This document shows positions 34,905 through 47,714 of a DNA stretch of 64,000 nucleotides, piece after piece (position 1 is the first letter of the stretch; each line of letters starts with the position of its first letter). This DNA is from Angiostrongylus vasorum (Eukaryota > Nematoda > Chromadorea > Rhabditida > Metastrongylidae): assembly GCA_018806985.1 (NCBI GenBank), contig JADANN010000464.1, positions 1,459,501 through 1,523,500 on the forward strand, read 5' to 3'. The translations under genes and the position numbers were made by a program. The notes below the pieces were generated by a model. It was given only the letters and a program-made list of their open reading frames with translations, was not told where the DNA came from and made no database searches.

Positions 34905-36335
34905 CTATTGAGAGTTTTATATTTTGAGAGGGCACAGAGAAGCGGAGCAATTTGGTGAATAAGACTCCTCATCTTTGCTGTTTCAGTATTTGTAACAGGA
35001 GACCATTAAAGAGTGGTATAGAAGAAATGGCATTGATTGATGGAAATATTAGAATACCAGTTACGTTTCCCTTAACCAAGTCTCAAATGACTCATACATG
35101 AATGCCGCTTAAGTGAATATATCTCAGCTCGTAGGTAAGCCTTATTAACTGGAAAAGAACCATTAGAACTCGCGAAACTGCTCCAGCGGAGCATCATTTT
35201 CCTTATTCTAACACGAGAGAAATCTGGTTCGTTGGAGCTTACGAACCTTTTTCCTCATTTTTTTTTATTTCAATGTTCCTGCAGGGTGAATTTTGCTTAA
35301 CAAAGAGCAGATCATCTCTCCAAGCCCATCGTTGCTGTTTGAAGCTGCCACGTTTGCTTTGTAAGTCGATGACTGGAACGTCTATGGTTGTGTTAGTTTC
35401 TAAACTGAAATAAAATTGCTACTTTAGTACACCCACACCTGCTTTCGGGTCAGTAGATCAAAGTTTCTTATTTAATCTTATCAACTCAGGTTTTAAAGCA
35501 CTATGATCGTTCAGACATCAGAAACGTCTTGAATGTTTAACTAATAATGAACATTCAATTAATAATCAGAGAAAAGCAGGACTAAACAAACAGCAAGTGA
35601 CTGATACATTTACAAAACCATGTTAAGGAACACTTAGAACCTAACTGAAGCAGCAAAAATACCATAACCTTTAGAAATTCTGCACAGATGGATCATATCG
35701 ATTTCCTCAAAACTAGAAATCATTTGCCTACTTTTATGTTTGTCCAAACATTTACAACCCGCTTGTTGTTGTAATTCCTTCCCCCGTCATGTTTTCCGTT
35801 TCTCTTGATTTTTTTCCTCCCATCAGTCTAATCATTACTTCCTCAATAATGTTCAGCTGACACTTTGCCTTGCTGACTCTTTTGTGAATGCCCACTATCG
35901 TGTTATGAATGAGTAAACAGTCATAAAGTGCTGTTAACAGCGGAAAATAAAACTACATCAGTGCTCTCGAGATGTGGTTGTGACGTAAAAAATAACACAT
36001 TGTCTGCATTCACTTCATGTGTTTTTTTGCTGACGAATGTTTTCTCTTTTTTTCGAAAGCCGGAAATAATTGGTAATTTTTCACAAGTCCTCGACAATCC
36101 AAGATGTATTTTTACAGCTTGTTCAACTAATGTTTGATGAGAACGCCAGTACTGGCTGGATTGAAGGTTTCTTTCTTCGAAATTTCTGACAGGCGTTTCT
36201 GTGCTTTGTGCGGATTACACAGCTAAATATCTTAAATAAAGGATTTTAATCAGTTCTAGATATATTTTCTGAATAGTTCAACCATAAAGCAGTTATCGAT
36301 TTGGTCTAAACTTATGAATACAATTTTCTGAGCAG
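34905..36335. other. no supported gene
   Basis: Spacer. A frame at 35928-36137 has no recognisable content. Confidence 0.4.
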
Positions 36336-36339
36336 TATG

Positions 36340-36545
36340 GATTCAATGGCTTCTGTAGAGAAGTGGTTAGAGGTGTTTTGCAATAATATGTGGTTTTTTG
36401 CTACAAACCCGAAACCCTCATTGTCCCTCCAGGATTCGGCGAATTGTTACCAAGGTTTTCTGAGAGGATAAAAACTTGGTGCATTAGTAAACCCTTTCAA
36501 GTCACAAATCACCTATAGGATGATACGGAATCAAGTCGAGTGCAC
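36340..36545 (+). mobile_element. S2-like SINE, diverged
   Basis: The head is GTAGAGAAGTGGTTAGAGGT and the body contains CCCTCCAGGATTCGGCGAAT and TTTTCTGAGAGGATAAAA. Confidence 0.6.
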
Positions 36546-36839
36546 AGCGGTTGCTTTGAAGTTTCTCGAATTGAAAGAAAGAATATTTATGAAAGACCAC
36601 GATGGCCGATTCGAGGAAATGCGAAAGAAAACATCATATTCAGTTCTCAGTTAGTTCAATAGCGAGAAGGAAAAGAACCACAATGATACAAATTGTTTTA
36701 GAAAATAATTCATCAGTGAAACAGAGAACGTATGATAGGGATCTACGACAGCAGAGGACTTAAAGCGGGGATACAATGTTTCTGTAGCCAGCTGTGAACC
36801 TAACACACCACAACATTGAGGTGCGCACCAAAACAGTAA

Positions 36840-37205
36840 CCTTAGACGTCACTTTTCACACTAATTCCCGAGACCGATTTTCTGTTGACCTCGGCATTGA
36901 TCAACAATTCGCTGATTTTTTAATGAGCCCATACAGGGTTGTTGCTATACCGTTCAGTCACAAAAAACTAACGTTTCGGCGGATTTTGCCTTCTTCACGG
37001 CCTGGAGAGGTCAAATTGATTGCAATCTAGTCAGCTAAACAGCTCTGTAACTCCAGCAGAAAAGTCATAAAACCTAGAGCTCAATCGCATTGGAAAACCA
37101 AATAGCTTCTTCGCAAACTCACCGCTTTCAAACATTCTTCCACTAAGTGTTTCACGTGGAGACCATCCAGTTCACATGGACGGAGTAATACCCCACTCCA
37201 AGATT
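36840..37205 (-). mobile_element. PLE terminal repeat, subfamily B (solo)
   Basis: Motif at 36967-37003: the minus strand has GTGAAGA, A, GGC-AAAATCC-GCC, GAAACGTT. It is flanked by the same CTAGTCAGCTAAACAG region (reverse) as the PLE at 51.9 kb and shares the outer flank with 20.4 kb. Confidence 0.65.
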
Positions 37206-38234
37206 AAAATATCAGTCTGAGATATTGTGTGAGATCAGAAGTGATTACGAGACATTTCTCCCTGTGGTTGATTTTTTAAATTCTTGGAACTCAAGAGTTC
37301 CGAGAACAGAAAATTACAGCGCGCAAAACTCCCAAAGCATTATGAATGAAATTCAAGAATCCGAAAATGAACCACAAAGAGAAATGCCTCGTGATCACGC
37401 GCGATCTCACACCGTATTTAAGACCAATATTTTAATGTGACAGGGGACACTACTCGTCCGTGTGAGCTGGTAGGCCTCCACGTGACATACTTGGTAGAAG
37501 AGTCGTAGAAAGCAGTGAGTCTGTGAGGAAGTTATTTTGTTTCCACTGCGATTGACATCAAGTTTCCATCAGTCAACCTTTCCAGAATTTTCACAGTATC
37601 TGTGTTCTAAAGGCATGAAAATAGTAGCAACAGATCAGGTGTTTTTTAACAAGATTAGACGAAATATCGAACAATTTTGAAGAGCTCTAGGAACGACACT
37701 CAATCGCAGGATTGTTTGGGAGGATTTTGATCTTCTGGACACGGCGACGTGTGCTCTAATGAAGTATTCTTTCCAATACAAAAACTGTGTTCCCATGTTT
37801 TCGACGGACAAGTACCATCTTAAGCTGCTGGTGCAATTCTCTGCAAGAATACTTTTAATAATCGTTTTGCTTATTTGTTTACAAAACATATTTCTTCCAT
37901 TTTCCCAGAAAAAAAACAGCGTATTCATTCGACAACCTTTTGCAGCAGAGGTGAAATTTTCATTGGCACACAATAGACGAGAAGATTTTGTTCTCACATT
38001 TAATGTTAACTTCGAAGAGGTCGACCAACTTACTTTGTTAAGAGAAAATACGGTAGTGTAAAGGCGTTTAAATACCATAGGTTGCAGGCATAATTGACGA
38101 AAACACGCACGACTCCTTCAGGAGGAAGAAATTCAAACACGGAAAAAAATACCAGTTCTACACCAATAGAAAATACTACCTGAAAGCATCGTTCTAAATG
38201 ATCCTCTTTGTAATTGAAGCCAACAGATGTTTAC

Positions 38235-38379
38235 CTGTGCAGTGAGTCTGATCTCCGTCTTCGAATTTTTGATAAGACTTGAACTTAAATTTTAGCAAAA
38301 GCAGAAGGAGAGGGTAAGTGATGACACCGGTCAACATCACAACATAAAGTGTAATTCGTTCAATTCTTAATGACAACAT
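38235..38379 (-). CDS. candidate first exon of a membrane protein
   Basis: An ATG at 38379 opens 48 codons plus one base and ends at a GTAAAC donor. It contains one strong membrane segment (LYVVMLTGVITYPLLLLLL) followed by a basic stretch (KFKFKSYQK), as in TM1 and the first inner loop of a nematode serpentine receptor. No following exon was found, so the family is not assigned. Confidence 0.35.
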
Positions 38380-38487
38380 TAGAGCTTATAGAGAAAAACT
38401 GCCGATTTTATGGAATTCGATAAAATATGAAAGATTTACGAGTTGATAATGAAATTTCTGCAATTCCGTCGGTAAAATTCATCGAAA

Positions 38488-38677
38488 TTATTTCCAACAT
38501 GGCATTACTTCATAAACAATAAAAGTGGAATAAGACCTCCGAAGTACTTCAAAGTATGGTGAAGTGTCTTCGATTATGTATGCACACCACTCTGGCATAT
38601 AGAAGGCGCCGGCGTAGGAGCTCAGGAAAGACGCGGTGACACTGAGGTAGTAAAGCGTTATTAAGGGAAAAGCTGAT
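38488..38677 (-). CDS. candidate membrane-protein exon
   Basis: After the acceptor TGTTTTCAG the frame runs 62 codons to TAA: SAFPLITLYYLSVTASFLSS then YAGAFYMPEW. The spacing of the hydrophobic segment resembles the exon at 43737-43892 (SAYLVLCSVSFLGLLYSFNV). They could be paralogous exons of serpentine-type receptors on the minus strand. Confidence 0.35.
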
Positions 38678-40567
38678 CTGAAAACAGAATTCGATTGAAA
38701 ACCACGACATTCTATCTCAGCAGTCAGTGTGTTGCTGCATTTCAGTCAAGTTAATTGTTAACATCTCCGAAACCTCTTATGAATACTGCACTTTAACACC
38801 AAAATAGGTCGTAATGTTATTGGTGTCAGTTCATTGTCAGGTTGGACCTTTTCGTTGATATAATATAAAAAATAAGCTCACGCTTGAGAGTAATACGTGG
38901 AACATGTTTATGCAATTGTTCATAAATTCACTATCGGGTTATATGTATAGTTATTTTGTTAGCAAAGCATCCAAATTTTACTCGCTTTTTTAGGGTTTGA
39001 GGAAAAAATTCTTGGTCCTCAAACTTCCGACCTTTGGTGTTTGATTGCAAGCAGTTACATAATGCCAACGATTACTTCTTCTGTGGTCAACGGGTGATCG
39101 ATGTAGGGGGATACTTCTCACCTGACATTGTTCTTGATATTGAAGAAAAGTAGCCTCTCGTTACCTGTACCAGCAAAGAAAGTAGTTTATCAAGATACTA
39201 AAGTTCTGAAATATCCACGTGGTTGTTGCCTCGATCCTTCGCCCCCGTGTTAACTTTCCATTCTTCCAGGGCCGTTAAATTCGTAGCATACATATTTACG
39301 AGGATAAATACACCGACTTTATGTATTGGTTGCTACTCCCGCTACTATTATAGGTGGTTGCGTTAGTTTTATGTGGGTTATCACTCCACTTTTCGTTTAG
39401 CTATTGGGAAAAAATATTGGAGCCAACAACAGGTTCCTCGCCCATAGCTTGGATAGGAAATTCGAAAAACTTACGCTTTCACAAAAGACGGCAAAGAAAA
39501 AATCTAGACTTTAAAAAAAGTTTCCGAAAAACAGTAAAACACGAACAGAGAGCAGCATAGAGGACTGGAAGCGAGGAGACTAAGAAGAGTAATCGTGAAG
39601 GTCATTTTGACTCTTCTTCAATACAAAATTACGATGACAATAACCTCTTCAGTTGAGCAGTGAGAATAGAAGTGCCATATAGGCCAATACATTGACTTCT
39701 ATTCGGTCCAACCACCGCTGGACTACAACGGGGCAAATATATTGCGGATGAAACAAGTCTACAATAGGAGGATCATAAAAAGTTTGATGTTCAGTTTTCG
39801 TTTACTTGTGCCAATGTTCAATCCCCTGCTAGCGAAATTTGCGATTAGTAACTAACTCATTGACAACATGACGCTAGCTTGAATAACTGCGCCGTCACCA
39901 AAGAGTTAAATGAAAGAAGACACCTAACGATTAAAACCACAAGAAAAAATTGTCATCATTTTTGTGGCAACAAGGGGTTGGAATGACTAGATAGCCACTG
40001 TTCCCGCTGGTCGTCAGTTAACTCGAATGGAGCCTGAAAATTTCCCTTTGCCCATGTCCCGTGCAAGGACAATCCAAACGGTTCTGCTCGCTTTAGAGGA
40101 CAGTTGGACATCGTGTTTTTTCTTCCTGGTTCCTCATAAAGAATTTTGACCATCAGTTCAGCGGTCTTTCTGCCGTGCGCCAGCCTTCCTGGCGGACATG
40201 TCCCCTAGCGGATTTGGTCCATTGGTTGTAGATAAAACACATCATGCGTTCCGCTCATCTGATTTACTGAATTCTGACTTTTATGGTAGCATCACTGATC
40301 TTCAGTCGGTAACGTAGATCCAACTCTAGGGATACCATCTTTCACTTGCATGATGGTGGATATTGCCACCGTTATCCCTATCATAAGGAATAGTCTTAAA
40401 CTCCACATTTTCTCACGTTTATTACCCAATAAACATGATAAAACTTTAGCGCATGTGATGAGTACATTTCCACTTTCTATTCCCATGTTTTCCCACTCCA
40501 ATGCTTGCATGACGTTATGGGCGGAGGGTAGTTGCTATATAGTTCCCAAAGGATCTTCGCGTGAAAT

Positions 40568-40606
40568 CTTTATATTTATATATATGTATATATATATATA
40601 TATATA
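40568..40606. repeat. (TA)n microsatellite
   Basis: TATATA with a single TG interruption, inside RTE copy 3. Confidence 0.95.
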
Positions 40607-40739
40607 ACATGAAATTTGCCGAAGCGTCAGTTTGTTTATAAATAAAGAATAAAAAAGACAACGTCGTGCTTGCTGCTCATCAACGGAACGTGCACAAAAC
40701 CGCGGAATAAGCGTTTTCTGAGAGACACTCTCGAATAGT

Positions 40740-41105
40740 GAAGTATCTTCACATTCACACAATACCCTGCCATTAAAAAAGAGTAGACTCAGTTGAGGTA
40801 AAAGCAGTAGGCATTAAATAAAAAGTGACGACATTGTGATTTATGTCACAGCTTCAGCTTAGCTGGATTCAGTGCCGATTTGTGCTCCTCAAATCAACAG
40901 ATCAATTCCGTTGACGGGTGATTGCTAATAGCACCTATATATAGGTCAATAACACGGCTGAGGGCAATGCGAAACAAATAACTCGCATGGTGTGGTGATG
41001 AACGCGTTTAGCCCCGAAAAGGGTGGTAGTGTGTTCGGTCTTGACTGCAGACACCGACTGTCCGGAGTTTTGCAAATATCTCAGCATCCCTGTAGTTATC
41101 TTTAT
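40740..41105 (+). repeat. R1 tRNA-like repeat
   Basis: Core ATGGTGTGGTGATGAACGCG, with GTCCGGAGTTTTGCAAATAT after it. CCTGCCATTAAAAAAGAGTA lies at its left edge, suggesting a composite. It is inserted in RTE copy 3. Confidence 0.75.
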
Positions 41106-41914
41106 TTAGTTTTTTTCTTTGTAGTGTAAACTAAATGTAGCCACAGTATACACAAACAGTCTGGCAGTTGAGAGTTCCCATGACTGATTTTTATCTCAAC
41201 CGAGTCAACGGCCTTTTCCTAGTCGATGGAAGCAAGTGAAAGCAATCTCTTGTACTCTTGCCGCGATTAGTTTTTTAGGTGTGGATGTAGTCTATTATCC
41301 TTATCTTTCTGGAAACCCTGTTTGTTCACATAGTTGTTCTTGGTCAAGTGTTCCGCCGACCTTGCTGAGAAATATTCAGGTGAAGAGTTCGTAAACGACA
41401 AGAAGCAGATTGGCTAATAGTGCTCTATGATGGGAGGTCTACATTTTTATAAGACAACATAATTCTGCTTGTTTTTCTCTTGATTGGACACTTTGTGTTC
41501 TGATAGCTGAGGTGTTAGTAGTAAATGTAATATGTTAACAAAGCCTGGTGAAATGTTGTTCAGGTGTTTCGGTCCAATCTTTTTCAGTACCGAGCATTGT
41601 ACTACTCTTCATCGGCGAAGCAAAGTTGTTGTGAGGAACATCGTCAATTTACAACGTATAATGTTCAATTTAGATGGTGTTCGTAGCGATTAATCCTGAA
41701 GTGAGAAGGGGTTGGCAGGGATTAGCAGATTAATTCCAGATTCTAATGAGCAGGACTCAGCTAACATGAGCTTTTTCTAAACTTGCGAAATCCACACGTT
41801 TTTTACTGTCAACTATCTCGCTGCCTGGAAGCTTCCTGAATGAGCTCTTTGACTGTATGTTTTCTTCTGAACCATCAAAGTAGTCGTCAACTCTAAACGG
41901 CCTGTATTTTTCTT

Positions 41915-42130
41915 TTATAAGCTTACACGAGGTCGATAGACAGTTTTTACTCGGCTAACGTTTCAACGTCTTCATTTTCAACAGATCCGACGATCCGAGT
42001 CTATAGCCCACGGTTCTTCTCTGTCTCGATGTGGTGCCTTTGCCTTTGTATAGAGTTATGTCTTCCTCAGCGGACCATCTCTCGACTGAGGCACACTCAG
42101 TCGGTGATGCCCTTTTATGCAGGATGAAGA
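41915..42130 (-). mobile_element. PLE terminal repeat, subfamily A (solo)
   Basis: Motif at 41952-41990. The minus strand reads GTCGGAT, CTGTTGA, then a diverged hairpin, GAAACGTT, AGCCGA, followed by CGACCTCGTGTAAGCTTA. Confidence 0.65.
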
Positions 42131-42484
42131 TGGTTGATAGTTGTGAACGTCTGGTGGTAGTAACTTGTTTTCCCCAAGCAATCAAGCCTGCAGAAGTCGG
42201 TATCATTATCAGCTAGCGGAGAGCAATGACACTAAGAAACTAAGCGGCCTCATCAAAAATCTTTGGCAGAATGATCGATGATAGACCACCTCACATTACC
42301 AAAAAGCCACCAATATTTCTACCAACAAGGCATGCCAAAGATTTTTCCAAAGAATAATTCGATTCCATAATTTATTTCAGGTAGGAATTGCAGGGATTCT
42401 TCTTCATTAATTACGGTGAAACAAGTAACATCCACGTTGCCGTTATTTTTTTCCACGCAAAAACTCAGGCTTTGAAAAAGAATT

Positions 42485-42995
42485 GTTTTACAATGATGCT
42501 GAGATATTTGCAAAACTCCGACCGCAGGTGTCTGCGGTGTGGAACGAACGCGCTATTGTCCTTTCCCTGCGAGTAGCGCGTTCACCACCACACCATGCGG
42601 GTCGTTCGTTTCGCCTTTCTCCCAGCTAGTTCTTATCGATCTGTGCCGTCACCAATCACCCGTCACCGGGACTGATCTGGGCAGCCCACATCGGCATTAA
42701 ACCCAGTTAAGCTGAGGCTTTTAGTTATAATCACAATGCTTTACCGTTTTATTTACTCGTCTACTATTTTTAATGGCAGGGGTACAATGCGAAATATTCT
42801 GAGAGACAGGCGAAACGAAGGACCCGCATGGTGGTGGTGAACGCTACTCCCCCGGAAAGGACAATAGCGCGTTCGTTCCCCACTTTAGACACCTGCGATC
42901 CAGAGTTTTGCAAATATCTCAGCATCGTTGTAGTTATATTTCGCATTGTACCCCTGCCATTAAAAAATAGTAGGCAGTAAATAAAAACGGTAAAC
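42485..42995. repeat. R1 inverted pair (head to head)
   Basis: A minus copy at 42485-42785 (GATGCTGAGATATTTGCAAA, then GCGCGTTCACCACCACACC reversed) is followed by a plus copy at 42790-42995 (GCATGGTGGTGGTGAACGC, then GCGTTCGTTCCCC). Together they form a large foldback with arms of over 150 bases. Confidence 0.75.
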
Positions 42996-43736
42996 AAGAA
43001 TTGTTTTTTGTTTTTCATAGAATCATGCGTTTCGTCTACATTTGGCAAACCGTTGCAAGCAATCCGCCAGTTGAGCATGGAGATTTGAAGGCTACTTGAT
43101 GTTCGGAAGCCTTTAACTGACAACGAAAACTCACCAGGATTACCGAGCGACCTAAAATTATGTTCACGCTCATCGGAAAAAAGTACACAAATAATTCTTT
43201 GTAAAAGTAAATAGACATGCAGAAAGGTGGTGGTTTGTGTTGTCGTAAAGAAAATTCCGGCCGAGATCTGCAAGAGGCCTGTGCAGATATGAAAGATCAG
43301 TCAACTGCTTAAAACGAGTTCAGCAGTTTTCCAAATATTCTGTTGTTTTTTTGCGAAAACTAATTTTCGGTTTTTCAGTGCTGGTTTAACAGCCATCACA
43401 TTTTTTGCCTTGTCCTCGAAATTGCTGTTATCTTGTTGGTTGAGCTCATGGAGTCGTATGTTTATTACACAAATGCAAAACATCTCCCTTATTCCCTTTT
43501 TCTCCTTTTTTTTGCAATGTAATTCATTTCCCTTCCAAGGATTTTAGCAAAATATACCGATCCTAGCATTTCGTTGACTACTGGAATAGTAAAATGTTTC
43601 TTAGGGTCTGACGACTTTGTAACTAGGAAAAAGGAGACCGGTTATTGCGCTCCACACTACAGTGAGTGATGAAGCTTCGAGAATTTCAACTTTCGATTGT
43701 CTAGAAATAGATTCCAAAGTATGGACGCGAACGAAC

Positions 43737-43892
43737 CTGCCATGCAATGATGAAATCAGAGAACTTCACTCCAATGAAGGATAAAAAAGTGCTGATGAAA
43801 ACGTTGAAAGAATATAGTAAGCCAAGGAAGGAAACTGAGCACAACACGAGGTATGCCGAACGAGCACCTAGGCCACATGATTTCTTAATACC
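43737..43892 (-). CDS. candidate membrane-protein exon
   Basis: A clean 52-codon exon between a TTTTAG acceptor and a GTTCGT donor, both in phase. It holds one or two hydrophobic segments (YLVLCSVSFLGLLYSF, then VFISTFLSFIGV). It could belong with the ATG exon at 45583-45654, upstream on the same strand. A serpentine-receptor-like fragment is my best guess; no signature motif proves it. Confidence 0.4.
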
Positions 43893-44547
43893 CTAAAAGA
43901 AAATATTTTCATGTTAAAAATATTGAAGTGCGTGAGGCCCAGCTGTAAAGTAGAACCAGAGCACACTTTTAACACTTTCAAGATTCCTAATTTTTCGCTC
44001 TGCTGTCACACCTATTAATGCCACACCAGCCACTCCGGCAGTTCTCTTTGTAGCCCCCTCCACTTTTGTTGTGATTTCCATCCTATAAATCGGTTTCCCT
44101 CCTCGTCTTGGAAGAATTGCTGAGCACCTCTTGTCCTGTGCATGCTCCATGGTCTTCTACCCGCACTCGTAGGTATTTGGAGCATATGTTATTTGGTGTT
44201 GGCTGAGATTTGAAAGATTAACTCATTCTCTACTATATATGCAGTTAAAATTCTGTACATTATGGCCAATGTGCCAAAAAATTCTTATGGTATTTCGTGA
44301 GTCTACTGGAAAAATTTTCAAAGCATTATTAAGGAGTCGACAATGGAACAATCTCCGTTAGAAGCGTAAGAGCGAGAGGAAATGGTTAATCTTTCTGATT
44401 TCAATTTGTCTCTGCTCAGAAACACCACTCCTCCACTGCCACCAAGTGATTTTGGGTAAGTGTTGTCTGAAAAGCACTCAGAACGTAATAAACTTTCTAA
44501 CTGGAGATGCACATTAATGTAAGTGTGTTATACATTTCCCTCAGTTA

Positions 44548-44695
44548 TATTCCATCAGAGTGATTTCCTTTAGTTGGTCCAGTTCCCACCTCTCCAAATG
44601 TATGACTGACTCCATTTTCACCACCACCAAGTAGTTTTGGAGGTCCACCTGTATATCTAGGGCCTCCAGGTCCATTGCCTTCTTCAGGCGTTTAT
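44548..44695 (-). other. Gly/Pro-rich open stretch
   Basis: The minus strand reads EEGNGPGGPRYTGGPPKLL, then GGGENG. It could be a piece of a low-complexity exon. There is no flanking support beyond composition. Confidence 0.2.
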
Positions 44696-45582
44696 CCTTC
44701 TCCACTTATAGCAGTAATGCCTATTTGAAGTGAAATACGGAGTGATTTCAGTGATTGCAAGTAGTGCGTGAAACGACTAAGTGTAAATATTGAGAATTGT
44801 GGTAGCTGTTAATCTTATTTAAAGCATGTTAATTCTTAACGTCCAAGACTGTAAAGGTACTATGTAGTGTAGAAGACGTACTTATGTGACCACCACTGGT
44901 GAATGCCTAGCTTATTCGAATATAGTAGTTCGATAGCAACAACATAATTATACCACAGTTTCCATTAAAGTTTCTGATTGTGGGAAAAAGTCGAAATGCA
45001 AAGTGTAAAAGCTCTCATTGCAAGTACTGGAGATTGTATGTGAAGAACGATATTCGTATGCAAGGTACTGGAATCGCTTGTATGCATGTATACATTATAA
45101 ACTTTAGACTGTACACTGAATGTTTTTGAAAGGGATTTTCAAAACATCAGTTAAGATTTCATAGCTGCATATAAAGACAAACTCTTTTTGAAGCACATTG
45201 ATGAATGCATCCTATGCGAAAAAAGTAGCCATTCGGAAAAAGTATTATCGTTATATCCTAGAGAAAAAGCTCGCCCTTAATGTCCAATCACAGTACTCAC
45301 GTAGAGGAACTTCTGCGACTTTCTACCGAGCCATACTGTTCAACGTCCTACACCCTCTTCGAAAACAATGGTGCCTTATCTAGAAAATGAACTCACCCAG
45401 AAAGAGGTTTCTTTGTTAATTATTAGATAAAAAGTTATTAACAGGATACCATCCCATGGAGAACGTCCGCTATAGAATCTGCATTAAATAGGCTACTAAG
45501 TGATTTCAAGAAATCTACGAATAAACTTTTGTCCGCCGAAATAACCCACCAGAAAGAATATGGCACCTTTAGGTACACTCAC

Positions 45583-45654
45583 CAGCAAAAATACAATGTG
45601 CAGGAGAACAGAAAGTGAAGACATCGCCAGCATCAACGCATGAAAACAATACAT
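45583..45654 (-). CDS. candidate start exon, hydrophobic
   Basis: An ATG at 45652-45654 is followed by 24 codons ending at a strong GTGAGT donor: MYCFHALMLAMSSLSVLLHI, then VFLL. It suits a signal anchor or first membrane segment and could start the gene that includes 43737-43892. Confidence 0.35.
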
Positions 45655-45659
45655 CACTA

Positions 45660-47240
45660 TAAGGGAGAAGTATTAAGGTAATAAGCTACCTTCAGCCTAC
45701 GTCTTGCTTAGGAAAAAGGTCCGTTGCTGCTGCAGATCTGCAATACTATTCACAGTTTTAACAAGAAATATCTTACGTCAACTGAAGCTGAGCTTGTCTC
45801 AGGCAAGTCTGATACCGATTTTCGGACAACGAATGAATTAGAGGCTTGGTGGGAATGGAACGGGGCTGGATCGCGACTTGACTAGGTTATTTCATACTGC
45901 TAGTAAACTAGATCACTTCTACTTAGCTACTCGCTTTTATTTAATGCACATTCTATTAGTAAATATGCAAGGAAAGTAAAAAAATAAGACCGACCGCGAG
46001 CGACGTTAGCAGCCAGGCTGGACACAGTTTACCTGCCGTCTACCTTCCACAAGCTGTCTGCCAGGTTAAGGATTGGAATAACTTTAGGCGAAGCTTAGAT
46101 AGTTGAGCAAAAAAACGTTTAAAATAACTTTGATAGTGAAGGATTTATACAAACACAATTTCAAAACTTGAAGAAGCGCAGAAACACAAGATTTCTTCAT
46201 GTCTCTTTTTCTGGCTACTTCAAGGTAATGTGTGCTGCTGTACTAGAAGCACCAGTGGATGCAGTGTACAATCAGCATATCTCTACTCAGTACTGGAAAT
46301 CTATTATGTAAGGTAGATAGAAATGGAATTTCAAAAGGAAATTGAGGCTGCAGCAAAAAAGGTAGGCATATGCATGGCTTGTGTATTCTAACAAGCCTTG
46401 AAAGGGCAATACTAGCTCTGAACAGAAATGAGAGAACTTTTAGAGTTACAGACTTTGTAATGTGAATGGGAGGTTAAACGTCAGTATTTCTAATGAAATT
46501 GCAGAGCTTTGGGCTATAATAAAAACTTAATCACTCTTGCTATTAGAAAAAATTAATCGTTTTATTTCATTTAACCAGTTTCATTTAACGATTACGGCGC
46601 CAAAAGATTTATGCGGAAAAAGAGCTTTATCTACAGAAATATATTAGAAGACCTTCATGGAGAGCGGCTGTCCTCTGCTCATGAAAATGGATTTTTGAAA
46701 GGGCTAAGGCTACGTGATGAAAAAAAGTAGCGAAAGGCTAGTAAGAAATGCCTACAAAGGTATGTTGCCGCTACATATGTTTGATGAATTTCAGTTCGAT
46801 AGGAGAAAGCCGAACCGATCTGGCACACGAGATGGTTCAATAAGTGCTAGGTGGATGAGTTCTAATGTCAGATTTGTTCCTTCAATCATTGACGCTTTAT
46901 GAGAAAAAGTGTTCTGCTTATCCTTGAATGTTATTTAGCTTTTTCGAAAGTATATTTTTCTTCCACATTGCAACGATGAGGTAATAAGTTGAACCAATGA
47001 TAGTGATACAACGTAAGGCTTTTGACTGAGATGGAAATGATATCATTAAGTGGACAACTTGCTGTGTGCATGGCACAGAGTAAGATTCACGTAAGGTCGT
47101 TCAGATCTTTTAGGAAGAACTAGATTTCAGTGAAGCAGTTCATTCAATCGAATACATTTATTGTGGATAGAAAATCTGTAAAGGAACAAGAACTAAGTAA
47201 GGTAACAGGATTCGCTATTTGTCACAATAACATTTACCTA
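45660..47240. other. no supported gene
   Basis: Spacer with no named repeat or exon. Confidence 0.4.
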
Positions 47241-47244
47241 TATT

Positions 47245-47560
47245 GTTTGTGAGTGATTACATTGTGATTTATACCACAGCATCAGCTTAACTGGGTCCAA
47301 TGCCGATTTGTGCTCCGCAGATCACTCCCGTTGACTAATAGCGCCTATAGAACGCGGTTGAGAAAAAGGCAAAACGAAGAAGTTGCATGGTGTGGTAGTG
47401 AACACATTAGCCACGGAAAAGGGTTATACCGAGCTTCGATCGCGGCCGCAGACACCTCCGGTCCGGAGTTTTACAAATGTCTGAGCACCATAGTGGTTAT
47501 ATTTCACATTATAGCTTTTCATAGAAAAAAGAATAGACAGAAAACAAAAAAGAGACCACA
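47245..47560 (+). repeat. R1 tRNA-like repeat
   Basis: Core GCATGGTGTGGTAGTGAACA and the box-B-like GCTTCGATCGCGG, then CCTCCGGTCCGGAGTTTTAC. Confidence 0.75.
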
Positions 47561-47714
47561 TTATATTGGTTGTATTCAATCGTTAGCTTCGGTTCGACGA
47601 TTGGATGTGCTCTCGGGAAGCTTAATTGGTCTAATATTTCAACCTGTATTTTAAAACGGCTTTTTCTCAGCTTAGATTAGCTCTACTAATCGAATTAAAG
47701 CATTAGAATCTACA

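Larger units (their letters stand above)
39955..41640 (-). mobile_element. RTE-type LINE, broken copy 3
   Basis: A heavily decayed RTE read right to left. RT sequence lies at about 41160-41640 (reverse of CGACCTTGCTGAGAAATATT, parallel to copy 1 at 5040-5110). MQALEWENMG near 40510 precedes the lost FADD region, and C-terminal blocks lie at 39960-40290. It is split by an R1 copy (40740-41105) and a (TA)n run. Confidence 0.75.
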
